Shown here: positions 52,501 to 60,529 of the stretch, in pieces | Numbering within the stretch: position 1 is the stretch's first letter | Layout of the letters: the number at the start of each line of letters is the position of its first letter | Assembly: GCF_017639855.1 (NCBI RefSeq) | Contig: NZ_CP072115.1 | Location: 930,001-994,000, forward strand | DNA: 64,000 bases | Origin: Streptococcus sp. zg-86 | Lineage (GTDB): Bacteria > Bacillota > Bacilli > Lactobacillales > Streptococcaceae | Direction of reading: 5' to 3' | Notes under the pieces: model-generated | Told to the model about the DNA's origin: nothing | The model's database searches: none | The model's input: the letters and a program-made list of their open reading frames with translations, nothing else | Program-made: the position numbers and the translations under genes

Positions 52501-52886
52501 TCTTCGGAAACAAAGACGGTAAAGCTGATGAAAGCAATGTTGTAGCAACTCGCCAAGTATTCCTATCTATATTTGGTTTTGGAGGCTCTACTCGCAAGAT
52601 AGAAAAACAAACTGAACAAAATCAACTTCCAACTGCACCAGCCATGCCAAATAACATGGTGCAAAATTCTCAAACTCCTATGCAAGAGAATATGAAGGCT
52701 CAAGTAGATCAAGTTCATCCAATGACTAATATGAAACAAAATACAGCAGCAATGATGGATGACAAGATGATGAAAAAAGAGTTGCCACAGACAGGATCAG
52801 AAAGTTCAGCTACCCTTACGCTGATTGGAATGGCCTTGGCTAGCTTTGCAGGATTTGCTTTACGTAAAAAATCAGAAAACGAATGA
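49521..52886 (+). CDS. PavB-like SSURE-repeat LPXTG adhesin
   Basis: A wall-anchored adhesin of 1121 residues. It has a YSIRK signal (FSIRKFKAGVASVLIASG) with cleavage near VQA-DE, an acidic linker, then six SSURE repeats of about 152 residues. Each starts PAAYLEKANADG and contains GTIPFEAFGGDGMLTRLLLK, APWSDNG, GQYFYQV and VFGNKDGKADE. A Met/Gln-rich spacer precedes LPQTGSES and the membrane anchor. SSURE repeats in pneumococcal PavB bind fibronectin and plasminogen; that role is inferred here. A two-component system lies directly downstream, as with PavB and TCS08. Confidence 0.92.
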   Translation: MANRERYTVFSIRKFKAGVASVLIASGLVIFLGHQTSVQADEISESKIEEISAPQANEEAPKINDEQEIEPVLEQQRPKEEEVGIKATEGEEKISDESPFRARPATDVTPDVVKSEINDTINAETELPAAYLEKANADGSGPFLAGVNSTIPFEAFGGDGMLTRTLLKEAKDAPWSDNGTANNPAILPVESLPPKTYFYQVALDGEATGKTGQELINALKDAGTNTYTATVNVFGNKNGQADEDNVVATRKVKVTINGLTAATDVKKAVEENIKAETTLPAAYLEKANADGSGPFLAGVNGTIPFEAFGGDGMLTRLLLKASENAPWSDNGSAMNAPILPLDKLAKGQYFYQVALEGEAAGKTGKDLLDALKKAGTNTYTATVKVFGNKDGKADESNVVAERQVKLNVNGLTAATDVKKAVEDNIKAETTLPAAYLEKANADGSGPFLAGVNGTIPFEAFGGDGMLTRLLLKASENAPWSDNGADMHAPILPLDKLAKGQYFYQVSLKEVADKTGQELITALKDAGTQTYTAIVKVFGNKDGKADESNVVATREVKVNINGLTAVESVTKAVAENIKAETTVPAAYLEKANADGSGPFLAGVNGTIPFEAFGGDGMLTRLLLKASETAPWSDNGSDMNAPILPLDKLAKGQYFYQVALEGEDVAMKTGKDLLDALKKAGTNTYTATVNVFGNKDGKADESNVVATRKVKVTINGLTAVEDVKKAVEGNIKEETTVPAAYLEKANADGTGPFLAGVNGTIPFEFFGGDGMLTRLLLKASETAPWSDNGSAKNAPILPLDKLAKGQYFYQVSLEGEDVAMKTGKDLLDALKKAGTNTYTATVNVFGNKNGKADEDNVVATRKVKVTINGLTAVENVKDAIELNLKAKTEVPAAYLEKANADGTGPFLAGVNGTIPFEFFGGDGMLTRLLLKASETAPWSDNGSAMNPALQALESLTNGQYFYQVALDGPATGKTGQELLNALKAAGTHTYTATVKVFGNKDGKADESNVVATRQVFLSIFGFGGSTRKIEKQTEQNQLPTAPAMPNNMVQNSQTPMQENMKAQVDQVHPMTNMKQNTAAMMDDKMMKKELPQTGSESSATLTLIGMALASFAGFALRKKSENE
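49890..52600 (+). repeat. Six tandem SSURE-coding repeats
   Basis: The second Ala codon of the PAAYLEK motif falls at 49908, 50364, 50820, 51273, 51732 and 52191. The periods are 456, 456, 453, 459 and 459 bases, so units differ by whole codons only. Repeats 2-4 and 5-6 form the closest groups (FEAFGG versus FEFFGG). Confidence 0.9.
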
Positions 52887-52971
52887 CATTCAATGATTTC
52901 TTGTCTACTTAGAAAAAATTTGCTTGTCCAATAAGAATAGGATATTGACTAAGTTTTTTTGAGAGTATGAC

Positions 52972-53020
52972 TTGAAAGATTTGCCACAATAGTGTTATAC
53001 TTGCAGAAGTATAGCACTAT
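52972..53020 (+). promoter_or_regulatory. Two-component operon promoter with dyad
   Basis: TTGAAA (52972-52977) and TATACT (52996-53001) are 18 bases apart. The -10 is inside a dyad: ATAGTGTTATACTT (52989-53002) and AAGTATAGCACTAT (53007-53020), 13 of 14 paired. It could be an operator or an early RNA hairpin. Confidence 0.6.
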
Positions 53021-53042
53021 TTTGCATAAAGGAGGATTTGTG

Positions 53043-53729
53043 ATGAATAAAACAATCTTATTGGTCGATGACGAGATTGAGATTACAGAAATCAATTGTC
53101 GCTATTTGTCTCAAGAAGGTTATACAGTTCATATTGCCCACAATGGAGCCGAAGCGCTAGAACTTTATAAAAAAGAATCCATTGCCTTGATTATCACGGA
53201 CATCATGATGCCTATTATGGATGGCTATGACTTGATGAGTGAAGTTCAAGCTATCACGCCTGACCAGCCATTTTTGTTTATTACCGCAAAAACCTCTGAT
53301 ATGGATAAGATTTACTCGCTCAGCTTGGGAGCAGATGACTTTATCAGTAAACCCTTTAGTCCACGAGAATTGGTCTTGCGAGTCAATAATATCCTGCGTC
53401 GTATTCATCGTCATCAGCATCAGGAAGACCATATTCAAGTGGGTGATTTAAAAATTAACCAGATCACGCATCAAGCGTTTATCCAAAATAAGGAATTAAA
53501 CTTGACCAATAAGGAATTTGATCTCCTTTGGATTTTGTTGAGCAATCCGCAACGTGTTTTTTCAAAAACAGAGCTTTATGACCGTGTCTGGCAGGAAGAA
53601 TATATTGATGATACTAATACGCTTAATGTCCATATCCATGGTCTTCGGAATGCTCTTGCAAAATATGCGACCTCTGAAACGCCGACTATCAAGACGGTTT
53701 GGGGTCTAGGGTATAAATTGGAGGTATAA
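53043..53729 (+). CDS. OmpR-family response regulator, SaeR/RR08-like
   Basis: A 228-residue regulator from the ATG at 53043, behind AAAGGAGG. The receiver has VDDEIE, phospho-Asp53 (ITDIMMPIMDG), Thr in ITAKTS and Lys in ISKPFSPREL. The C-terminal winged helix has LTNKEFDLLWILL and TVWGLGYKLEV. The kinase gene follows directly. Position next to a SSURE adhesin and a SaeR-like box suggest the TCS08/SaeRS type, with the adhesin as a likely target. Confidence 0.9.
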   Translation: MNKTILLVDDEIEITEINCRYLSQEGYTVHIAHNGAEALELYKKESIALIITDIMMPIMDGYDLMSEVQAITPDQPFLFITAKTSDMDKIYSLSLGADDFISKPFSPRELVLRVNNILRRIHRHQHQEDHIQVGDLKINQITHQAFIQNKELNLTNKEFDLLWILLSNPQRVFSKTELYDRVWQEEYIDDTNTLNVHIHGLRNALAKYATSETPTIKTVWGLGYKLEV

Positions 53730-54761
53730 ATGAAATTAAAATATTTTATTCTTATCGGCTATTTGACCTCCACCTTGATTATTTTCTTATCACTCATGTG
53801 GGCTGTCAATCGGATGCTGATTCCTGAAAAAGGGGAAATTTTTATTCTGTTGACAACGCTTGTTGCTAGTCTTGTTGGTGCTTTTGTCAGTCTGATGTTG
53901 ATGAGTCGGGTGTTTACATCCTTAGAAAAGCTAACTAAGCATATTGAAGGAATTTCTCAAAATCATTTTGAAACCATTGATGATATTCAAAGCCCGATTG
54001 AATTTCAGGAATTTGCTCAAACCTTAAATACCATGACTTCAAAGTTAGAGGATAGCTTTCAGTCATTAGAGATCAGCGAAAAAGAAAAAAATACGATGAT
54101 TGCGCAGCTCTCGCACGATATTAAAACACCGATTACCTCTATTCAGGCGACGGTTGAGGGAATGCTGGATGGTCTGATTTTAGAAAATGAACGCGATTAT
54201 TATCTCAAAACCATTCGTAGGCAGACAGATCGGCTCAATAAATTGGTCGAATCTCTCAATAATGTCACTCTCAACGCTCTTGAGCGAGAAGAAGGCCCCT
54301 TACAAGCTATTTTTATCGATAAGCTACTAATTGATACCTTGTCAGAGTTTCAATTGAAGTTGGACCAAGAAGGTCGAGAGGTGGACATTCAGGTAGAACC
54401 TGCCTCTGCTAAAATAATAAGTGATTATGATAAGCTCTTGCGCATTTTAGTCAATCTCGTTAGCAATGCACTCAAATATTCTCCGAGTGGATCGCCCTTG
54501 CAAATTCATGCTGTCTTAACGGATGACCAGCTCAAAATCACCGTTGAAGACCAAGGACAAGGTATTCCTAAGGAAGAATTGCATAAGATTTTTAAACTCC
54601 TCTACCGCGTAGAATCTTCTCGCAATATGAATACAGGTGGCTATGGCTTGGGCTTGTATATTGCACAAGAATTGGCTCATCAACTCAATGGACAGATTAC
54701 AGTACAAAGTGAATTGGGTCAGGGATCGGCTTTTTCGCTCACTTTACGGACGAGAGAGTAG
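53730..54761 (+). CDS. Sensor histidine kinase, intramembrane-sensing, SaeS/HK08-like
   Basis: A 343-residue membrane kinase. Two helices (about 6-26 and 37-58) are joined by a loop of only about ten residues (NRMLIPEKGE), so it has no extracellular sensor domain and probably senses at the membrane, as SaeS does. A HAMP-like segment follows, then HisKA with His129 (LSHDIKTPITSIQ) and the ATPase domain (NLVSNALKYS, VEDQGQGIP, TGGYGLGLYIAQ). It starts at the stop codon of the regulator gene. Confidence 0.9.
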   Translation: MKLKYFILIGYLTSTLIIFLSLMWAVNRMLIPEKGEIFILLTTLVASLVGAFVSLMLMSRVFTSLEKLTKHIEGISQNHFETIDDIQSPIEFQEFAQTLNTMTSKLEDSFQSLEISEKEKNTMIAQLSHDIKTPITSIQATVEGMLDGLILENERDYYLKTIRRQTDRLNKLVESLNNVTLNALEREEGPLQAIFIDKLLIDTLSEFQLKLDQEGREVDIQVEPASAKIISDYDKLLRILVNLVSNALKYSPSGSPLQIHAVLTDDQLKITVEDQGQGIPKEELHKIFKLLYRVESSRNMNTGGYGLGLYIAQELAHQLNGQITVQSELGQGSAFSLTLRTRE

Positions 54762-54878
54762 CTTTTTCCATGGAAAGAAAGTAGGATACAAGAATCAGAA
54801 GGCTGGCAGAAATGCTTGACCTTCCTTTTTATGTTCTTTAAGTTGACATTTGTTCATTTCTTTCTTAAAATGAGGTAT

Positions 54879-54985
54879 TATAGTGGATTTAGAAAGGAAT
54901 GGGACAAGGTAAGGAGCAGCAGATAGAACTGACATTCAGCAAAGCGATTTAACGGTGTCTTAACTTTTATTTAATTCACATAGTA
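54879..54985 (-). repeat. MITE-like dispersed element, copy D (inverted, diverged)
   Basis: On this strand it reads TATAGTGGATTTAGAAAGG, then AGCAGATAGAACTG, and ends near AATTCACATAGTA. It is the reverse orientation of the other copies and short-form. It has more substitutions and lies between the kinase and the MATE transporter. Confidence 0.7.
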
Positions 54986-55008
54986 TATGTTAGAAACTAG
55001 GAGTATTC

Positions 55009-56355
55009 ATGTACCAAACAGCAACTTGGCGAGAAAAAATCCGCCTATTTATCCAGATTTTTGTGCCTATTTTAATTTATCAATTTGCAAACTTTTCAGC
55101 CAGTTTTATCGATACTATGATGACTGGTCAATACAGTACGGTTGATTTAGCCGGCGTTTCGATGGCAACTAGTTTGTGGAATCCTTTTTTTGCCTTATCG
55201 ACGGGAATTGTTTCAGCTCTTGTTCCTATTATTGGACAGCATTTAGGCAGCGGTGCTAAGGAATCTATTCGTAAAGAGCTACACCAATTTATCTATTTAG
55301 CCCTTGGTCTTGCTCTGATTTTACTGCTTCTTGTCTTTGGAGGAGCTGTGCCTATTTTGGGAATGCTTCATCTGGAAAAGGCAGTCTTTCAAGTTGCAGA
55401 GCGCTATCTTTTTTACATTTCGATTGGGATTTTTCCTCTCTTGTTATTTAGCGTTTTTCGTTCCTTTTTTGATTCTCTTGGCTTAACAAGACTATCCATG
55501 TATTTGATGCTCTTGATTGTGCCTTTTAACTCCTTTTTCAATTATCTGTTGATTTATGGAAGATGGGGCTTACCAAGACTGGGAGGAGCAGGTACAGGAT
55601 TGGGAACAGCCCTTTCTTATTGGGCGGTTCTGCTGATTGTCCTTATGGTGATGTATCGTCATCCCAAAATCAAGGAATATCAAATTTGGAAGATTAGCGC
55701 CCTTGATTGGTCCTTTATAAAAGAAGATTTGAGAATCGGCCTGCCAATTGGATTACAGATTTTTGCGGAAGTAGCGATTTTTGCTGTTGTTGGACTCTAT
55801 ATGTCTAAATTCTCTTCACAGGTCATTGCCTCACACCAAGCTGCTATGAACTTTGCGACCTTGCTCTATGCCTTCCCACTGAGTATTTCTTCAGCTCTAC
55901 CAATTGTGATTTCTTATGAAATTGGTGCCAAGCGTTATCAAGATGTCAGAGCATATAGTCGTTTGGGCCGTTTGAGTGCATTCGGTTTTGCCTCCCTAAC
56001 CTTGTCTTTCCTGTATTTCTTTAGACCAATGGTGGCAACTCTGTATGGTCATGATCCAGCCTTTATTGGGCTAACGTCTCAATTTTTGACCTATGCCCTG
56101 TTTTTCCAATTGGCTGATGCTTTTACAGCACCGATACAAGGTATTTTACGAGGCTACAAGGATACGACGATTCCCTTTATTATTGGGCTTGTCTCTTACT
56201 GGAGTATGACCTTCCCGATTGCCTTTTTACTTGATAGCCGGACATCACTAGGTCCGTTTGCTTATTGGATTGGCCTTGTTGTGGGAATTTTCATATGTGG
56301 AATCTGTCTGAATCTGCGCTTGCGTAGTATTGCCAAACGAGCAGAAAAAGATTAA
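55009..56355 (+). CDS. MATE-family multidrug efflux transporter
   Basis: A 448-residue membrane protein with about twelve helices and the MATE N-terminal block NFSASFIDTMMTGQYSTVDLAG. The family exports cationic drugs using sodium or proton gradients. The two halves are similar, as expected (FASHQAAMNFATLLYAFPLS in the second half). Substrates are unknown. It has no obvious regulator nearby and is flanked by two copies of the dispersed element (54879 and 56358). Confidence 0.9.
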   Translation: MYQTATWREKIRLFIQIFVPILIYQFANFSASFIDTMMTGQYSTVDLAGVSMATSLWNPFFALSTGIVSALVPIIGQHLGSGAKESIRKELHQFIYLALGLALILLLLVFGGAVPILGMLHLEKAVFQVAERYLFYISIGIFPLLLFSVFRSFFDSLGLTRLSMYLMLLIVPFNSFFNYLLIYGRWGLPRLGGAGTGLGTALSYWAVLLIVLMVMYRHPKIKEYQIWKISALDWSFIKEDLRIGLPIGLQIFAEVAIFAVVGLYMSKFSSQVIASHQAAMNFATLLYAFPLSISSALPIVISYEIGAKRYQDVRAYSRLGRLSAFGFASLTLSFLYFFRPMVATLYGHDPAFIGLTSQFLTYALFFQLADAFTAPIQGILRGYKDTTIPFIIGLVSYWSMTFPIAFLLDSRTSLGPFAYWIGLVVGIFICGICLNLRLRSIAKRAEKD

Positions 56356-56357
56356 GA

Positions 56358-56462
56358 TATAGTGAATTGAATAAAGGTTAGGGCATCGTTAAGTCGCTTT
56401 GATGAACGCCAGTTCTATCTGCAGCTCCTTGTCTTGTCCTATTCCTTTCTCAATCCACTATA
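56358..56462 (+). repeat. MITE-like dispersed element, copy E (short form)
   Basis: This 105-base copy is very close to copy B in length and sequence and is in the same orientation as A-C. It starts four bases after the MATE stop codon. Confidence 0.8.
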
Positions 56463-56472
56463 ATATACCAAT

Positions 56473-56507
56473 GCTTTGGAGCTTTCCAAGGCTTTTTTTG
56501 GTATAAT
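56473..56507 (+). terminator. Terminator after the MATE gene, then a -10 box
   Basis: GCTTTGG (56473-56479) pairs with CCAAGGC (56486-56492); seven T follow. A TATAAT at 56502-56507 may start the next transcript. Confidence 0.65.
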
Positions 56508-56580
56508 AGAATCATATTTATTATAGAATAGTAGCTAATGCATATAACAGCAGGACAAGTATAGGTTGGTGAGATAGACT

Positions 56581-56787
56581 ATGGAGGCAAAGTATTTCTT
56601 TATTAAAACGAAACATTCTAAAATTGTTCGTTATTGTAATGGGATAACGGAGGTTTATTCTGTGTCTGATGGTTGGGTGGAGAATGAGGCATGGTATGAC
56701 CGTTTATTTTTTGGAGATTTTTCAGATTACGAGGAAGTGACCGAACGAGAAGCTAATATGTTCATTTCAGGAGTAAATGCTACATGA
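56581..56787 (+). CDS. 68-residue hypothetical protein
   Basis: A small acidic aromatic-rich soluble protein with no signal or membrane helix. I do not recognise a family. The frame begins with ATG at 56581, but the upstream GGTGAG is a weak ribosome site. Its stop overlaps the ATG of a short frame that looks like the start of a decayed gene, so the two may once have formed an operon. Confidence 0.5.
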   Translation: MEAKYFFIKTKHSKIVRYCNGITEVYSVSDGWVENEAWYDRLFFGDFSDYEEVTEREANMFISGVNAT

Positions 56788-57087
56788 ATGCTAGTAATCT
56801 TACAACTAAAGCTCTTAAACGTCAAACGGATAAAGTTATATTGATCATCCCAAAATGGTGACTAGTTTTATAAAAACAGATGACGAACAGGCAGTTGCTT
56901 ATCTGCATGATGTTATCGAAAATACTTCATCATATTTTTGAAGTTGACTCCCATATAATAGAAACACTTAGAAATGTTGGTAGAGCAGTATTGTTAAGTA
57001 TTTTTTCAAGCAAAAGAAAAAAGATTGAAGAAACTTATCCAAGATGGACTTTTTCTTCAATCCGAGACTTGCGTGGACAAGTCTAAA
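56784..57087 (+). pseudogene. Probable decayed ORF with two frameshifts
   Basis: Three short frames follow each other: 56784..56861 (25 residues, ATGA overlap with the previous gene), 56855..56941 (28 residues), and an open stretch to 57086 in another frame. Removing one T from the run at 56935-56939 would join SSYF to EVDSHIIETL. Together they could encode one protein of about 100 residues. No family is recognised; the reading is tentative. Confidence 0.35.
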
Positions 57088-57103
57088 ATTAGTCTAGCAG
57101 GTT

Positions 57104-57289
57104 CTACCCTTTCCGCTTCATTTCGCCGTGAGGGTAGTAGGTGCCTTCTGGCATGTCGTTGATGAAGACATGAATGGCTTCTTTTGGAGTATTGGTATTA
57201 CGAGAGACGACTTCTGTCACTTCACGTGCTAAGGCAATTTTTTGTTCTTCAGTCCGTCCTTCAAATAAGTCAATTCGTACAAATGGCAT
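57104..57289 (-). CDS. 4-oxalocrotonate tautomerase family protein
   Basis: A 61-residue tautomerase with catalytic Pro1 exposed after Met removal (MPFVRIDLFEGRTEEQK). The start at 57289 is set by AGGAGA upstream on the - strand; a longer frame to 57370 lacks a ribosome site. Family members form hexamers and tautomerise enols; the streptococcal substrate is unknown. It is convergent with the decayed ORF and divergent from tdk. Confidence 0.9.
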   Translation of the reverse strand: MPFVRIDLFEGRTEEQKIALAREVTEVVSRNTNTPKEAIHVFINDMPEGTYYPHGEMKRKG

Positions 57290-57443
57290 AAGATTCTCCT
57301 TTTTCTTTACTAGGACTAGTATAGCATATTTATTAGTAGAGCGATAGCTGAACGGAAACGCTTTTTTCATTTTCTCTAGTACCGCATTTGCTGAATTTAT
57401 GGTAGAATGGAATGAATGAGTTTGATAGATTGGAAAGAAAAAA

Positions 57444-58013
57444 GTGGCTCAATTTTATTTTAAATATGGCTCCATGAATTCTGGAAAGACCATTGAGATT
57501 TTGAAAGTGGCGCATAACTACGAGGAACAGGGCAAGAATGTGGTTATCATGACCTCAGCGTTGGACACACGCGCAGGTGTGGGAGTGGTTGCTAGTCGTA
57601 TCGGAATGCAGCGAGAAGCAGTTGCCATTACAACGGAGATGAATGTCTATGATTACATTGCAAATTTGTCCTTAAAACCCTACTGTGTGCTCATTGATGA
57701 AGCTCAGTTTTTGACCAAGCAACATGTGTATGATTTTGCGCGTGTGGTTGATGAATTAGATGTGCCGGTCATGGCCTTCGGTCTCAAAAATGATTTTCGC
57801 AATGACTTATTTGAAGGTTCTAAGCACTTGCTCCTTTTAGCTGATAAGCTAGATGAGATTAAGACCATTTGTCAATATTGTTCCAAAAAGGCAACTATGG
57901 TCTTGCGCACAGTGAATGGTGAGCCGGTTTATGAGGGAGAGCAGATTCAAATTGGGGGCAATGAAACCTATATCCCTGTGTGTCGTAGACACTATTTTGC
58001 ACCAGAAAGATAG
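57444..58013 (+). CDS. tdk: Thymidine kinase
   Basis: It phosphorylates thymidine to dTMP for salvage. The 189-residue type II enzyme starts at GTG (57444) behind GGAAAG. Motifs are the P-loop GSMNSGKT, Walker B VLIDEAQFL, the lasso-loop zinc cysteines CQYC and CRRH, and the substrate segment GNETYIPVCR. It heads the tdk-prfA-prmC cluster, a standard streptococcal order. Confidence 0.96.
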   Translation: MAQFYFKYGSMNSGKTIEILKVAHNYEEQGKNVVIMTSALDTRAGVGVVASRIGMQREAVAITTEMNVYDYIANLSLKPYCVLIDEAQFLTKQHVYDFARVVDELDVPVMAFGLKNDFRNDLFEGSKHLLLLADKLDEIKTICQYCSKKATMVLRTVNGEPVYEGEQIQIGGNETYIPVCRRHYFAPER

Positions 58014-58021
58014 GAGAAAAG

Positions 58022-59101
58022 ATGAATATTTATGATCAATTACAGGCGGTAGAAGATCGCTATGACGAACTTGGAGAGTTATTAAGTGATCCAGATGTCG
58101 TCAGCGATACCAAGCGTTTTATGGAGTTGTCAAAGGAAGAAGCGGCAACCCGTGATACGGTAACAGCCTACCGTGAGTACAAAAAGGTGCTTCAAAACAT
58201 CATTGATGCCGAGGAAATGATCAAGGATGCTTCTGGTGATGCGGACTTGGAAGAAATGGCCAAGGAAGAACTCAAGACAGCCAAGGCTGATAAGGAAGCA
58301 TACGAGGAAAAATTAAAGATTTTGCTCCTACCTAAAGATCCAAACGACGACAAAAATATCATCTTGGAAATCCGTGGAGCAGCTGGTGGAGATGAAGCAG
58401 CCCTCTTTGCAGGAGATTTGCTAACCATGTACCAGAAATTTGCAGAAAGCCAAGGCTGGCGCTTTGAAGTCATGGAGGCTTCTTATAATGGCGTTGGTGG
58501 GATAAAAGAAGTTGTTGCTATGGTATCTGGACAATCGGTTTATTCTAAGTTGAAATATGAATCAGGCGCCCACCGTGTGCAGCGTGTACCAGTTACAGAA
58601 AGCCAAGGGCGTGTTCATACCTCAACGGCAACGGTCTTGATTATGCCAGAAATCGAAGAGGTCGAGTATGACATTGATCCAAAAGACTTGCGGATTGACA
58701 TTTACCATGCCTCAGGTGCTGGTGGACAGAACGTCAACAAGGTTGCAACAGCCGTTCGGATTGTCCATTTGCCAACCAATATCAAGGTAGAAATGCAGGA
58801 AGAACGAACTCAGCAGAAAAACCGTGATAAGGCGATGAAGGTCATTCGGGCTCGTGTTGCCGACCACTTTGCCCAAATTGCCCAAGATGAGCAAGATGCA
58901 GAGCGTAAGTCAACGATTGGTACGGGAGATCGTTCAGAGCGGATTCGTACCTACAATTTCCCTCAAAACCGTGTGACGGATCACCGTATTGGTTTAACGC
59001 TTCAAAAACTCGATACGATTTTATCTGGTAAAATGGACGAGGTAATTGATGCCTTGGTGCTCTATGACCAAACGCAAAAATTAGAAGAGTTGAATAAATA
59101 A
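58022..59101 (+). CDS. prfA: Peptide chain release factor 1
   Basis: RF1 ends translation at UAA and UAG. The 359-residue protein has the anticodon-like PVT motif (RVPVTESQGRVHTS) and the catalytic GGQ (ASGAGGQNVNKV). It overlaps prmC by one base; PrmC methylates the glutamine of GGQ. Confidence 0.97.
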   Translation: MNIYDQLQAVEDRYDELGELLSDPDVVSDTKRFMELSKEEAATRDTVTAYREYKKVLQNIIDAEEMIKDASGDADLEEMAKEELKTAKADKEAYEEKLKILLLPKDPNDDKNIILEIRGAAGGDEAALFAGDLLTMYQKFAESQGWRFEVMEASYNGVGGIKEVVAMVSGQSVYSKLKYESGAHRVQRVPVTESQGRVHTSTATVLIMPEIEEVEYDIDPKDLRIDIYHASGAGGQNVNKVATAVRIVHLPTNIKVEMQEERTQQKNRDKAMKVIRARVADHFAQIAQDEQDAERKSTIGTGDRSERIRTYNFPQNRVTDHRIGLTLQKLDTILSGKMDEVIDALVLYDQTQKLEELNK

Positions 59102-59931
59102 TGAATTACGCGCAATTGTTTTCACATTATGAAAGCAAGTTGGATGAGATAGGAGAAGAGCCAGAAAGTCTAGCTTATACCTTTCGTGCATTGAAGCAGC
59201 TGACTCTGACAGATTTTGTTTTATTGCTGACGAAAGAAGTAACGAAAGACGATAAGAATCTGTTAGAGATGATTTTTCAGCAGCTAGCCCAGCATGTTCC
59301 AGCCCAATACATTATTGGAAAGACAAATTTTCATGGTTTGGAATTTTCAGTAGATTCAAGAGTGTTAATTCCTCGTCCTGAGACAGAAGAGCTAGTTGAC
59401 CTCATTCTGACAGAAAATAATGCAACGAACCTTGCGGTACTCGACATTGGAACAGGAAGCGGTGCTATTGCAATTAGTCTTGCTAAGGTGCAGCAGAACT
59501 GGAAGGTAATAGCCTCAGACATTTCACTAGATGCTCTTGCTGTTGCTCAGGAAAATGCAAAGCAGAATCAAATCGAACTTGCCTTTGTCCAGTCCAATGT
59601 TTGGCAGGACATCAAGGGACAATATGACATCATCGTCTCCAATCCCCCCTATATCGCACGAGCAGATGTGGAAGAAGTTGGCTTAAATGTGCTTCATTCA
59701 GAGCCGCACACAGCCTTATTTGCAGAAGAAGACGGGCTTGCTATTTATCGACAGATTGCAGAAAGAGCAGCAGAATTTCTGACGGAAAAAGGGAAAATTT
59801 ACCTAGAAATCGGGTATAAACAGGGACAACAAGTAAAAGACCTTTTCCAAACTGCCTTTCCAGAAAAACGCGTCCGCGTTCTCAAAGACCAATTTGGACA
59901 AGATAGGATGGTGGTGGTGGATCATGGATAA
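59101..59931 (+). CDS. prmC: Release factor glutamine methyltransferase
   Basis: This SAM-dependent enzyme methylates the GGQ glutamine of release factors. The 276-residue protein has the SAM-binding VLDIGTGSGAIAISLAK and the catalytic NPPY (VSNPPYIARADV). Overlaps of one base with prfA and eight with the next gene show tight coupling. Confidence 0.96.
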   Translation: MNYAQLFSHYESKLDEIGEEPESLAYTFRALKQLTLTDFVLLLTKEVTKDDKNLLEMIFQQLAQHVPAQYIIGKTNFHGLEFSVDSRVLIPRPETEELVDLILTENNATNLAVLDIGTGSGAIAISLAKVQQNWKVIASDISLDALAVAQENAKQNQIELAFVQSNVWQDIKGQYDIIVSNPPYIARADVEEVGLNVLHSEPHTALFAEEDGLAIYRQIAERAAEFLTEKGKIYLEIGYKQGQQVKDLFQTAFPEKRVRVLKDQFGQDRMVVVDHG

Positions 59932-60529
59932 GATTGCACAAATTTTAGAAACTGGTGGAGCAGTCGTACTCCCTACGGAAACAGTCTATGGCTTGTTTGG
60001 TCGAGCCTTAGATAAAGAAGCTGTCCAGCGTGTCTATGATCTCAAAAAACGCCCGCTAGATAAGGCGATGAACTTAAATGTTGCCTCTTTAGAAGAGGTT
60101 CTAGCCTTTTCCAAAAATCAACCAGCATTTTTACCGAAGCTCGTTGACCGTTTTTTACCTGGGCCCTTGACCATTATTTTACAGGCAAATGACCAAGTTC
60201 CTCACTGGGTTAATTCTGGAATGAAGACAGTTGGTTTTCGGATTCCTAGCCACCCTGTGACACTTGATTTGATTACATCATTTGGACCTCTGATTGGACC
60301 GTCCGCGAATCTTTCTGGCAAGACCAGTGGTGTCTTGTTTGATCAGATTATAGAGGACTTCCATGGAGAGGTTATTGGGGTAAAAGATGATGGTTTCTTA
60401 ACAGGACAAGATTCCACCATTTTGGACTTGTCAGGGGAGGAAGCCCAGATTTTACGCCAAGGCGCTATCACTCGCGAGGACCTTCTCGCTCAGCTACCAG
60501 AACTCACATTTAAAGGAGAAAACGCATGA
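59924..60529 (+). CDS. L-threonylcarbamoyladenylate synthase (YrdC/Sua5 type)
   Basis: It makes threonylcarbamoyl-AMP for the t6A tRNA modification. The start is the ATG at 59924, inside prmC, giving 201 residues. The YrdC domain has GGAVVLPTETVYGLFG, KKRPLDKAMNLN and FGPLIGPSANLSG. The C-terminal Sua5 extension is absent, so this is the short (TsaC-like) form. It overlaps glyA by four bases. Confidence 0.93.
   Translation: MDKIAQILETGGAVVLPTETVYGLFGRALDKEAVQRVYDLKKRPLDKAMNLNVASLEEVLAFSKNQPAFLPKLVDRFLPGPLTIILQANDQVPHWVNSGMKTVGFRIPSHPVTLDLITSFGPLIGPSANLSGKTSGVLFDQIIEDFHGEVIGVKDDGFLTGQDSTILDLSGEEAQILRQGAITREDLLAQLPELTFKGENA

Noticed and set aside
49890..52600. Regular repeats considered as a CRISPR array
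   Set aside because: The period is about 456 bases and every unit is translated in one frame as a SSURE domain.
56880..57086. ATG frame of 68 codons treated as an independent gene
   Set aside because: It has no ribosome site and its first residues are an out-of-frame reading of the preceding short frame; it fits better as the tail of a broken gene.
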